Shown one piece after another: positions 29,674-40,386 of a stretch of DNA of 64,000 nt; the stretch's first letter is position 1; every line of letters begins with the position of its first letter. The notes beneath the pieces are model-generated. The model was not told the origin of the DNA, made no database searches, and was given only the letters and a program-made list of their open reading frames with translations. The stretch covers positions 3,906,001-3,970,000 of the forward strand of contig NW_024468909.1 of assembly GCF_011745365.1 (NCBI RefSeq), given 5' to 3'. The stretch is from Cryphonectria parasitica EP155. Taxonomy: Eukaryota; Ascomycota; Sordariomycetes; Diaporthales; Cryphonectriaceae. Made by a program: the position numbers and the translations under genes.

Positions 29674-32600
29674 ATGATTACAGACGCACAGCCCAACGCG
29701 CCCAGCTCCAGCGCCTCGAGCGCAAGTGCGACTGCGAGTGCAAACATGATCAGCTCTGAACCCCCAGCACCCACAAGGCCAGCCGCAGATTCAACATCAT
29801 CACGCCCCCGCTACAAGCACTCCCACTCGAGCTCCACCTCTTCCAGGCGGCGTGTCCCACGCTCGGATTCATCAGACTTTCTCTCAGACCGCGCCACTTC
29901 ACAACTCATTCGCCGCGTGCTCTGCCCACAGCAAGGGCCTGACAGGGGCAGGACCACGCCTCCTCCTCCCATTGACGAGCTGTTACCACCCCTGACGAGC
30001 CGGAATGATGTCGACCTGCAGCTCTACGCCATCATAGCCATCGTGTTGCGGGACTTTGTGCAGACCTGGTACAACAAGATTACGCCAGACGAGGCGTTTG
30101 TCGCCGAGATTGTTCAGGTCATTGCACATTGCACGCGGGCCCTGGAGCAGAGGCTTAGGAAGGTTGACGTAGAGAGCTTGTTGTTTGACGAGCTTCCCGA
30201 CTTGTTCGACAAGCACGTTCAAGGTCAGTCCCCTCTTCCCCCCTCCTCTTCTTCTTCTCCTTCTGCACCGCCAGCATTTGTTTAACAGCAACAATCTCCC
30301 CAGCGTACCGGGCATCTCGCAGGCCTCTTGTGCGGCCTCCCATCGAGGCAGATGGGAGGGAGATCTACCATTCGCTATGCCCTCTGCCCTACTTGTCTCC
30401 CATACCGAGGATCGACAAGCCAGAGACTGCTTCCGAGCAGGCTGCTAATGAGGTGGCCTACCGTCAGCTGCTCGTTCAGGGCGTCCTGGCCGTGCTGTTG
30501 CCTACAGAGGACCTGGAGAACGAATGTTTGACGTCTCTGATTGGTCAGATCCTGTCAGAGCTGATCATAGGCGGGGTGGTCGTCAAGAAGGCGTCTGAGC
30601 CTTGGATGATCTGGACCGGCCTGACCATTTTGGCAGATGTGATAGCGCGCAGGGGACAACAAGGCTCTTCTTCTTCTTCAGGACCTGCTCTGAAGGGGAC
30701 AGGCCGTGCTCCTTCGGGGCCAAGGGGCTTCTCGATACCTGGGCTGCTGTGGTCTTTTGTCCACTACATATTTGCACTGATGGGTTTGCTACGGGTCTTC
30801 CTCACGACGCTGACTATGAGTCGGTCTCTACCTCCTCGTGGGCATCAGCTGTCCCCGCAGAAGGAGGGCGGGGGTCGTCATGATTATGATGATGATGATG
30901 TTACTGCTGATGCTGGTGCTGATGATGTGGAGACTGCGACGAAGGGTATGGGCTCGGCTCAGCTGAAGCCAGGCTCGGAACAGACACCTATTCTGGCCTT
31001 TGCCATATGGCCCATGATATCAGATTTGATTGGTATGGATCGACGCATGCCATGGCTTTCGGGCAGCCTCTCTATGCTACAATGGCTGGCTATTGGAGGG
31101 CCTGGACATGTGGCTGGCCCGGATGGAATTATCGACAGGTAAGGGAGAAGAAGAAAAAAACACCTTCCTCTTCCTGATGAGTGCACAACCCCCTCCCCCC
31201 CTTTCTTTCTTTCCCTTCACTACACCCACCCACACTGGTCATCACACCGCATGAGCTACCGGTCACTTGACCTTGATATCCTTCCATTCAGCTTCTCAGG
31301 AGCCCTCCCTTTTCCTGCAAGCGCAGGGCGGCTGACGTTCTGCACCTCGTCTGGTGCGGAGCCAACACGAGATGACACTCGATATGGTCATTTTCTTTTT
31401 GGTGGAAATCCCCCCTCCCCCCCGGGAGGAGAAACCCGGTGGTGGCCTAATACACATCTGGACCCCACCCTTGGGACCCCCTCAGTGTCAGGCGAGCAAT
31501 GTGGTGGAGCACACACGTCGAGGATCTTCTGCGGCCAGATCGGCAGCCACAAAGCCCGACAAAGCGTTCCCACAGAACCCGCAGGCCCTGGGCCCCATGC
31601 AACCGTTCCCAGATGGGTCACCTCAGCCGGCCAATTGCGGTATGCTACTGTCATGCATGCAGCCGATTGCACAGGGTGGGATTCGTGGGGCTTGCACGGC
31701 CGTCCATCCGCGAGCCTCATTTACGCGCCCACCATCCAACCTTCACGGCTTGGTCTGCCAGGATTGGCTTTTTCTTTCCTTTCTTTTTTCCCTCTTTTCT
31801 TCTCTTCCTGCTGACCAAGCACTGATCTCATCGATTGCAACCCTCACCCCTGGCCTCCCACCACTCGTCCCCCTTTGTCCGCTACGTTGTGTCGAGACTC
31901 TCTGGCATGCAGGCCTGCCTATTCTGAATGGGGCATCGATGGTACCCGTCCAGGACTAGGACCCGCTACAGTGTTAGCATCTAGTTGCTGCACAGTATGT
32001 TGACATCGGACGGGAGAACCACCCATGCACTGCAGCAACAACATCTTCACATGCGCACCCGCTCCACAGGCTAAGATTTTTCGACCGGGGGGGTGATTGT
32101 CTTGTCACTTTTTTGTGGGGACCTCTCTATAGCCCGGACGGCAAGCTTGTTTGTGGGGAGGTATGGCAGCCCAATGCTGCAGGTCGTCCACTCGAACACC
32201 CTTGTCATGCTGCCAGGGGCATTGAACACCATCTCGTCATCTCAACAATCATCCGGTTTACCACATTTGTCGGTCGGGAAGGTGGAGGGGAGAGGAAGGG
32301 GTGTCCAGTGCAGCCATCGAGTCTTGGCTCTGATTCCTCCACCTTTTTGGTGGTCATGCCCGCTCTTCCAACACCATCATCCTCATCATCATCCACCCAA
32401 CCATCGTCCGTTGACGCCGTCCCTGCAGCAAGACGAGTTTGTCAATGCTTGTGGTGCCGTCCCCACTCTGTGTGTCGGTGGACTCGTCGGCTGGGGTCTA
32501 GGGGCCCAGTCGGATGTCTGTTCTTCTTGAGATTTTATTCCGCGTATTGCGCTGTCAAAAAAGGAAAAGAAAAAAAACTCAGATGCCCCGTCATGGTCAT

Positions 32601-33333
32601 GATGGCTGGTCTTTTGCTCGTCCTGCCATCGGCAGATGCTACTCGTCATATGGCGTTTTGAATCATTTCTTTCTTCTTTGTCGTACCCCAGCCAAACTGT
32701 TTCTCACTTGGCTCTTTTTATGCTGCGCCATGCACCTGACCATTCAAAGCACATCAAACACACACGGATCAGCTGTTGGTGTTTTCCTCGCTAACAAGCA
32801 ATTCCGTCTTCAACAGGCTCCTCTCTGACGCGATACATCGCCATGTCCTCGATCCTGGCATGTTACCTACGGCGCTTCGAAACCTCCGGGGTGCTATCTT
32901 TCCGAACAACGCCATGGGGTCCCCGACACTCTTCCCACCCGCGTCTGACCATGAGTTGCACGTTTTGAGACGCAAGTGCGCTAGTGCGCTCTGGACCTTG
33001 GTGCCCAAAAGCGTGGGCAGGCTCTACTTTGGCGGCAACGCCTCTTCCTGGTTGGCAGCATGGTTTACTTCTGAAAGTCCACTGTCAGAAGCATCGCTGC
33101 GGACCGATCCGATTGGTACCGGTGACAGTGGCAATAGCGGACATGACCTACAAGAAGGAGTTCCAGATGCGCACATCATAACTGTAATCGAGACAGACAT
33201 CCTGGATGTCTTCAGCGATTCTTACTGTAACAAGCATCTCATGTACAGCGCCCTGGAACTGGTCCTGGTAAGACTGATACCGGAGCTAGCCGAGAAGGGC
33301 GTCGAGGAGCTGTTGGAAGAGCGGCTAAGCTAG
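29674..33333 (+). CDS. PXA-domain protein (sorting-nexin-related)
   Basis: Three exons are proposed: 29674-30223, 30304-31138 and 32817-33333, giving 633 residues with conserved phases. After a Ser/Pro-rich N-terminus, the PXA domain begins near residue 107 (SRNDVDLQLYAIIAIVLRDFVQTWYNKIT). It continues through ALEQRLRKVDVESLLFDELPDLFDKHV and LPTEDLENECLTSLIGQILSELIIGGVV. A hydrophobic stretch (about residues 280-307) may contact membrane. An acidic Asp run follows near 330. The third exon (LLSDAIHRHVLDPGMLP to EKGVEELLEERLS) is helical. There is no PX or RGS domain, so it is a PXA-only protein, probably in endosomal trafficking. The second intron (GTAAGG to CAACAG, CTAAC branch) is 1678 nt, exceptional for this genome type. 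Confidence 0.8.
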
Positions 33334-33893
33334 TAGGAGGGGAGGGGGGGGGGGGGAAGGTGCCTGTAACTCTGAGCTACACAAAATTTCATCAATGTGG
33401 CAGTCATCACCGAAAGTTCTAGCCTCGAGCCCTGACAGCACCATTTTCCTTCTTCCTTTGTTCTTCTCTCCTTATATGTACAACATACCCTTCTGCTGAT
33501 GTAGCTACACGATTACACGTCAAGAATTGTCATGTATCCAATCGTAAATGATCTGTACAAGTGTAGATCTTTCATATAAGTGAAATTAGTTAATAGGAAA
33601 TACTTGATGCCCGCCATGATTAGGAACTAGGCCCCCCTTGTCCAAAAACCAAGGCCCCGCAAAAAGTTGAGATTTGACGTCCTTCTCTCTCCTCAACCGA
33701 AACGCGGTAACCATGGATATCCTCTTCGTACGGACGTTCCATGCTGCATTACAACCTTCCGACCCAACCCCTCCCTTCTGGGCCTTGGAAGGCGTTTGGG
33801 GAAGGGGGAGGGGGGAAGGGAGGGTGGGGGGCTAAGCTACATCTGCACACCACAAGTCGAGTCTCCAGAAAGGAAAGAAGAAGAAAAACACAC

Positions 33894-33916
33894 GAGAGAG
33901 AGAGAGAGAGAGAGAG
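33894..33916. repeat. (GA)n microsatellite
   Basis: About eleven to twelve perfect GA units lie in noncoding DNA. A second, similar tract lies about 165 bases downstream. Confidence 0.95.
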
Positions 33917-34078
33917 AAAAGGCAAAGAGGGGGGTGGTGTAGAAATGAATGCGACGTCTCACTGCACCGGACAACGAACGGGACAAGAAGGGCAAAGGGG
34001 TTAACCAAACGCATGGTGCGCCCGTTTCGGCCCTAGTAATCATCATCGAGCATCCCATGCAGGGCGAGAAAAGAGACA

Positions 34079-34102
34079 AGAGAGAGAGAGAGAGAGAGAG
34101 AG
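34079..34102. repeat. (AG)n microsatellite
   Basis: About twelve perfect AG units lie in the same intergenic region. Confidence 0.95.
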
Positions 34103-34185
34103 GGGCAAATGGATGGATGCATGAATGGCCCCACGGAAGGGGGAGGGGAAAGGGAGGGGGGTTACACTTTAACACTAACCGGCAT

Positions 34186-34212
34186 ACACACACACACACA
34201 CACACACACACA
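34186..34212. repeat. (AC)n microsatellite
   Basis: About thirteen AC units, followed 29 bases later by a G14 run. Confidence 0.95.
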
Positions 34213-35873
34213 GGAAAGTCCACCCACATACCATAATCTTGGGGGGGGGGGGGGTGTTGTTACGGCGGAGCCATAGTTACCATGGTGGTTAGTTACCTGC
34301 TAGCAAGGGTTCCTGATTCGCTTTGTTGATGTGATGGAATCGTTTCTTTTTCTTCTTTGTTCCTTTTACTTTTTTATTTGTTTATTTGCTGTTCAAGGGG
34401 TTCCCTATCTGTCTCATCTTTGCCATGGCTTGTTTGTCTGCCTCGTCATCCCAAGGCGAGAAAATGCAGTTTCGCCCGCCTCGAAGGAAAACAAGTAGGA
34501 GGGGAGGAAGAGGAGGGAGAGGAAATCGGAATCAAAGGGGGAGAACGTGGTGTGTTTATGTGAGTATGCACATCTGGACCACACTACGTGTGTCTTTCCT
34601 CTTTTGCTCACTTGTTTGTTACCTGCTTTGATGATGATTACTTTGCCCGGAAGTGAGTCTCTTCCCGCCCCTACTCATGCCTCCCCCCTCTCCCCACACG
34701 TTGCATCTCACCAGTGGGATGATCAGATCAGATGAGCCGCCCTGGAAGGTCTCCACAGCTGCCTCGGCCACGAACATGGTAGAGGATGTGAGCCATCTCC
34801 TGCGTTGCTCTCTCGCCCCCTCTTTTTCCTTCTCCCTTTCTCATTGTCCTCTCAGGGCTGGTGAATGCGCGGCCCCCCTTCCCCCTCCCCCTACAGCGTT
34901 GTTTCTGGTTGATAAACCCCTCCTCTTCTTTCCCCTTACCATTCCCACCATCCGGGTCGCACGCCCCCTTAGGGGAGCAGGAGTAAGCACTCCTTGACCC
35001 AGGTCATTTCGTTGTCTTTTGTCCACTGATCAGCTGTCCTGTGCACCACCAGACCCATTCTTTATGCGCTCGCTGCTCAGATCTGAGCAATCCCAAAAAT
35101 ACTCAATCCCGGTTTGCAGTGGAACCTTGACCCAGAAAGTTAAAACGATAATAAAATAGAATAGAGAGGGGAAAAGGTATTATGTAAATGCCTAGGAAAA
35201 AGAAGAAGGAAAGAAGAGAAGAGGCAAAACCCAGAAAGGAATAGATAACAGACATAGAGCCAGATAGAAAAAAAAAATAAAAAAAAATTAAAAGTGAAAG
35301 AAAACAAAGTGAAAGACACAAGATTCCCGCACCAGGAATCTTTCCTTGCAAGTACATGAAGAGGAAAGCTGTTGAATGTCGAGATGTTCGATTTCGCGTG
35401 AGCGGGAAGGAAGTCTTCAGTTTGAGGCAGAATTTACAACCTGAAAGCTTGCATGACAGATCAAAAAGGGTATATAAGTGTGCGTTGCTGCTGGTGTGTG
35501 TGTGATTGAGGTGGGGTGGGGGGACGACTTTGAATGATTTTTGCAAGTCATTGTAGAACTTTCGTCTCTGTCGCTCCGTGATTCGGATTGTGGTGTCGTG
35601 GGACGTGATCTCCGTATAAATAAAAAAGGAATAAAGAAATTAAACCGTGAGGCCAATTTTCTGATGTTCGCTTAATCCCTGTGGAGGGAAAGGCCATTTC
35701 TTCGTGTCGAGGACGCCGTGATAAAAAGCTTGGTTTCCATGTGTGTAAGCATTGATTCCAATCAGGCTCTCATGGGGCTTTGGAAGAGAAACATACCAAC
35801 GAATAAAAGTGGAAGGGCGATCTGACGAGAGCGCACAGAGGTAGACCTATCAGACCCCCTCCCCCTTTCAAAG

Positions 35874-38052
35874 TCATACAACCATGGTCTCCTCGCTCTT
35901 GATGAAATCGCCCTCGTCTTCAACATGCTGCCCAGTGTTGCTCATCTCAGCGTCACCTTCTGGGATCCGGTCCAGGCCCCCCATCCCGATGTTCATGCCC
36001 AGACCGGTCACAGCCGGAGGACCCATGCTGCTCATGTTGTTGCCCTGGCCTCTCACGGTGGCGGCCGCTTGTTGCGCCTGCTGGTGGATTCTCAATTTAT
36101 CTGTAAGCCGCACCACGGCGTTGTAGTCAGTCTGGTCGACGATGCTGTTGGGGCCGCTGTTTGCGATGAAGGACAGCAGTGTATCTGCTGCCCGCCGGGC
36201 GTCCTCCTGGCTAGGTGATACGGGCGATGAGGCAACAGATGACAGCGGGGCGCTCCCGATCACGGGCGTCGTACTGCTACCTCCCTGCTGCTGCTGGGAC
36301 AGGCGGCCCTGGAGACTGCTCGCGCTGCTGCTGTGATGCAGCGGGGGACGGACAGGCTGCTGGTGGTGCTGGTGCGGCGACATAGTGCTGTCGAGGCCAA
36401 AAGGGCCCGCAGCTGCGAACTCGTGAGCAGGCGAGTCGATTGCCGAGGATGGGCCGCTCGAGGAGACGCCCTGATGGTGGTGGTGGTGGCCTCCTGGTGG
36501 AAACTTCGGGGTCATGGGCTCGTTGGAAGGCATGGGCTCTGTCTCGTTCATGTATTCGAGGTTGAGCGTGGGAAATGTCTGGCTCCTAGGCCGCTGAAAG
36601 TCTGGCCCCCCAGGAGGGAAGTGTCTGACCTGGTCTGAGGCCAAGAACCCGCCGACGTTGGGATCCGGCGAGAAGGTAAACTGCCCTGTGCCTGTCGGGC
36701 TGAGGTTGCTCTCGGAGAAGGATGAACCACCCGTCTCGGGATCGAACGAGTGGTGGTGGGTCAGGTGGTGGTGGTGGTGCTGCTGGTGGTGCTGGTGCTG
36801 GTGCTGGTGATTCTTCAGAGTGTTGTTGTCACCAGCCCCCCTCTTGGCGGGCTGCTGTTCGTTCAGATCCATCATCATCGAGGAGCCGCTTCCTCCGCCT
36901 TCCTTGTCTTCCTCCCCACCAGCAGCGCCGGCGTGTACGATACTGCTCGAGAAAGGTGACGGGGATTGCTGGTGCGCTGGAGAGCCGGACGAGATGGCGC
37001 TGGACGGCTGAGAGCTCGGCAGGATGGGCGAGGTCATTGCCAGCTTGGAGGCGGCAGCACTGGGAATGTTGGTCTCGGAGGCTCGCCGGATCAGCCGCCC
37101 TGCCGCCTCATGCTTCTGCTTAAATTTCTCCAGCCAGGACGGGTTGTTGATCTTAGTCTCGGCCTCTCGGAACGGACGGGCATACATGCGTGCCTGCTCC
37201 TGGATTTCGGCGTCTGAAACGCGTCGTCCTTTGTGCTGTTCGTTACGCAGCCAATTGGCTAGTGTCTTGTCGATGTCCGGGATCTTGCTCTTGGACTTCT
37301 TGGTTGGTGGAGGTGGGCGTTCCTCTGGGTTCAGCCATTTGTCTTTCCGGCTGAGGACCTTGGACACGGTACTGTTTGATGTCGTCAGCAAATCTCTAGG
37401 CGCCATGTAGTTTTGGCTCGTGTGTGTGTGTGTGTGTGTGTACGCGCGCGCGCGCCCTTAGTTTCCTATAGGTCATGGCTCACCTTCGCTCCACCCCAAA
37501 CATTGCGCCAATCTCAGTCTGCTTCATGGTCGGGTTATCAAGATGGCACTGGCACATGCGACGGCGGTCTTCATCTGTCAGCGTCTTCCTTGGCTGGCTC
37601 GGCTGTGCAGCTGGTCTTGTGGCCTTGACCGTTGACGACGACGACGGCATGCTGGTGGAGGACGAGGCAGGAGGTATAGCGACTGGAGGCGACGTGTTGA
37701 AGCTTCCCGGGTTGGTCAGCATGCTTGGCCACGTAGGATGCGATGGAACCATGAGCAGCGGGAGCGTCGGGTGGTGCGGAGGCGGGGGAGGATGTGGATG
37801 AGGCTGTAGAACCGGCTGTGAAGGTGTCGCTGGTGGCGGCATCCGGCCCAGCGACTCGGATGGGAGGCCATGGCCGTGTGATGAGATGGGAGACATGAAG
37901 GTGTACGCTCCACCGCCGTAGTCTCCCACTGTCGTCGTAATGTATGGGCTCATGTCGCCCCATTGGTCGCTTGCAAACGTCTGGTCATGGTGGGCGAGGT
38001 GAGTATCGTGGTCCATACTCGAGGAGCCTCCGATTCCGCCCTGGCTGTGCAT
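35874..38052 (-). CDS. CENP-B / Tc5-type HTH DNA-binding protein
   Basis: Two exons are proposed, 38052-37484 and 37371-35874, giving 688 residues. The intron (GTGAGC to AAACAG) joins KQTEIGAMFGVER to STVSKVLSRKDKW in frame, restoring the psq-type helix-turn-helix (about 166-205). A CENP-B/Tc5 DNA-binding domain follows (DIDKTLANWLRNEQHKGRRVSDAEIQEQA to WLEKFKQKHEAAGRL, about 215-275). No DDE transposase domain follows, so it is a domesticated-type DNA-binding protein, probably nuclear. The rest is disordered: Pro/His-rich N-terminus, His-rich HHQQHHHHH near 380, Ser/Gln-rich stretches and an acidic end. I chose the ATG at 38052 because the upstream open frame has no earlier ATG. Transcription factor or centromere-associated roles are both conceivable. 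Confidence 0.82.
37419..37455. repeat. 37-nt alternating pyrimidine-purine tract in an intron
   Basis: A (TG)n run passes without a break in alternation into TACG(CG)n. It lies inside the 112-nt intron of the HTH gene. Such tracts favour left-handed Z-DNA; that property is established for GT and GC repeats, not shown here. Confidence 0.92.
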
Positions 38053-40352
38053 TGTATATGCCTCCAGAGTGAGCCTTCCTATGTGTTTCTTTTTGGAAGA
38101 CCACACTCGAGAGGGGGTATCTTTAACCCCGAGCTAGCGAATGGCCTTTTCGTTTTCTTGTATTGGTCAACTTATTCTAGGAGTGTATCCTGAAGAGCTT
38201 CTCGAGCGTGTGTGGCTTGCGGTGAATGCTGTAAGAGGAGAAGAAGGGAGGGGGGGGGGGGAGGGTATCACTTGTGCCCGACCAAGACTGGCGTGAGTCG
38301 ATCTCATGAACGACGGGCGACATGCATCAAAGAGAGCGACAGTTCTTCCAGTAAGAGACTTGTGTCATGGATGGAGTCTTCCGTCTGTGGTTAGAGAGGA
38401 TCGGGCTTCGTCGACAGCTGCAGCTATGGACGGGGGTGGAGCAGAGCCACGAGCGGTCTGCCCGGAGAGGGTATATGCAGATGCAATGCAGGTGCCGAGC
38501 TTGGACAAGCCAAGGAAAGGGCGAATGGCAAGAGAGTGGGAGAGAGGGAAGGAGAGGGTCAGAGTTCGAACCCCAGAATTGCCTTGTCGTGTTCCCCGGC
38601 GGTCTTTTGAAACGGGGCCTGAGAACTCCTCATAAGATGGATCTTCACCCTGCTTCCTCGTTGCTACGAAGCACAGAGGCTGTGTTGTTTGAACTCGCTG
38701 CTGCTGCGGCGGCTGCTGCTGAATACCACTCGCATGATCAGTTCCTTTCTTTATCCCCCTCCAAACTTCCTCTTATACGGAAATTCCTTGCCCGCCATAC
38801 ATATGCAGAGCCCGCTCGACGGCTTTGCTTCTGGGAGGGGGAAAAGGAATGAAGAAGAAGGAATGAGAACTGCTCACAATTTTATTTTTTTATTTTTACA
38901 AAAGCCGCTCATCCAAGAACATAGTCAGGCCAACTGCCGTAATATGAACTTGCTTCTTTGTAAGTAAACAACAGGCTCGATGCAGCAATCAGGATGAGCC
39001 CTACTGCGGAGCAAAACGCCGCAATGCACTTGCAGACGCTGGTGTACAGTGGCTAGCCATAAGATTCAAGGCGATGGGCTGCATGGCGATTACATGTACT
39101 ATGTATGTTTTTTTCCCAGGACTGCTTGTACCAGCAGGGGTTCGTGCTGCACACCCCCCCCCCCCCCGTCGGGTAGGGTAGCAGAAGGAGAGGGGTGGAT
39201 TTGACAGGGGGCTGTAGAAGAGGGAGATGGGAACGGATCAATAAGGGCAGAGATAGCCAGCTTGGGTTGCTCTGGGGTGGGTACATGTTGATGCGAGGCC
39301 TGACAGCTAGACAAGGCTTGTTCAGAAGTACTGTTGTGGTAGCAGCAGCAGCACCATAGTAATAGCATGGGGGGTTTCTGACTGCTGCTCTCGGGGGAAA
39401 ATACATGCATCAGACTGCAGAAAGTGTTGAGAAAGAGGGGCCGGGGAGGGGGCGCAACGCAGCGCAAGTTTCCACGTGAATAACTTGTATCAATAAATAT
39501 CAGATGAGTAAAAAAGAAGGGTGCAAGGCGATCCGAACCACGAACAAAAAGATGGCTTCTCTCGCTTCTGCATTGTGGAGTTGGAACTTGGGATGACAGT
39601 CAGCACCACACCTCAATGTTGCGTCGTGGGATCGGAGATGGGGCCCATCCGTCATACGAGAGGAGAGGACGGGACCGATCAGGAAGAGGAAGAGACGATG
39701 ATGTATTCTGGGGGGGGGGGGAGCTCTGCTGGGAGGGGAGTTGGTTAACCCAGGACTAGGACATGGGGAGGGGAAGTGGTGGTGGCCCAGCGATTTGACA
39801 GAGTCGTTTATTGCTTGCCCAATACCTCATTCAATAGTACCACCACCGTGTGAAGAGACCATCGGCCGAGGCGTGCGAATCAACGAGTGTGGACGGCATG
39901 TCGTTCAGCGAGGCTTCCTGACCAGGGTGGATCGGACCGGGTGTGCTGGAGCCCGCCCCACCTGTGATGGCGTCCCACGGCCCCATCGTTGATGGGACTC
40001 CCTCTCTGAGAAGTGCTTGAGAGGCCAGAAAGCGATCGCGAGGGCTCGTGATGTCTCAGAGAGGGGAGGGACCTGGGCATCGAGAAATGATCTCATCCAT
40101 CGGACATGATGATTAATCTCGGCACCGTAGATGGGCAAAGAATGCCAATCACCAACGACAGGAGATATCCAGATCCTCATCGTTCTCAACCCAACAACCA
40201 ATCGAGCAGCTGGGCGAGCCCCAACTGTAGTATCATGCTTTGAAAGCTGAGCTTGGACAAACCCTTCCTCAAGAAGACGCTTGTCATGAAGCTGATGGAT
40301 CCAACCGATCCTTACAGGGCTTGGATCCGAAGAAGTCTTGGCTCGACGAGCC

Positions 40353-40386
<34 letters not shown>

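Larger units (their letters stand above)
33334..35873. other. 2.5-kb convergent intergenic region rich in simple repeats
   Basis: The stops of the PXA (+) and HTH (-) genes flank this stretch. It contains G13 at 33344-33356, G14 at 34241-34254, two GA repeats and one CA repeat, plus A-rich sequence near 35200-35310. Frames such as 33667-33942 are repeat-driven and have no family features. The right part probably contains the 3' UTR of the HTH gene. Confidence 0.55.

Noticed and set aside
38560..38590. GTTCGAACCCC resembling a tRNA T-arm
   Set aside because: Upstream sequence gives no D-arm or anticodon arm at the right spacing.
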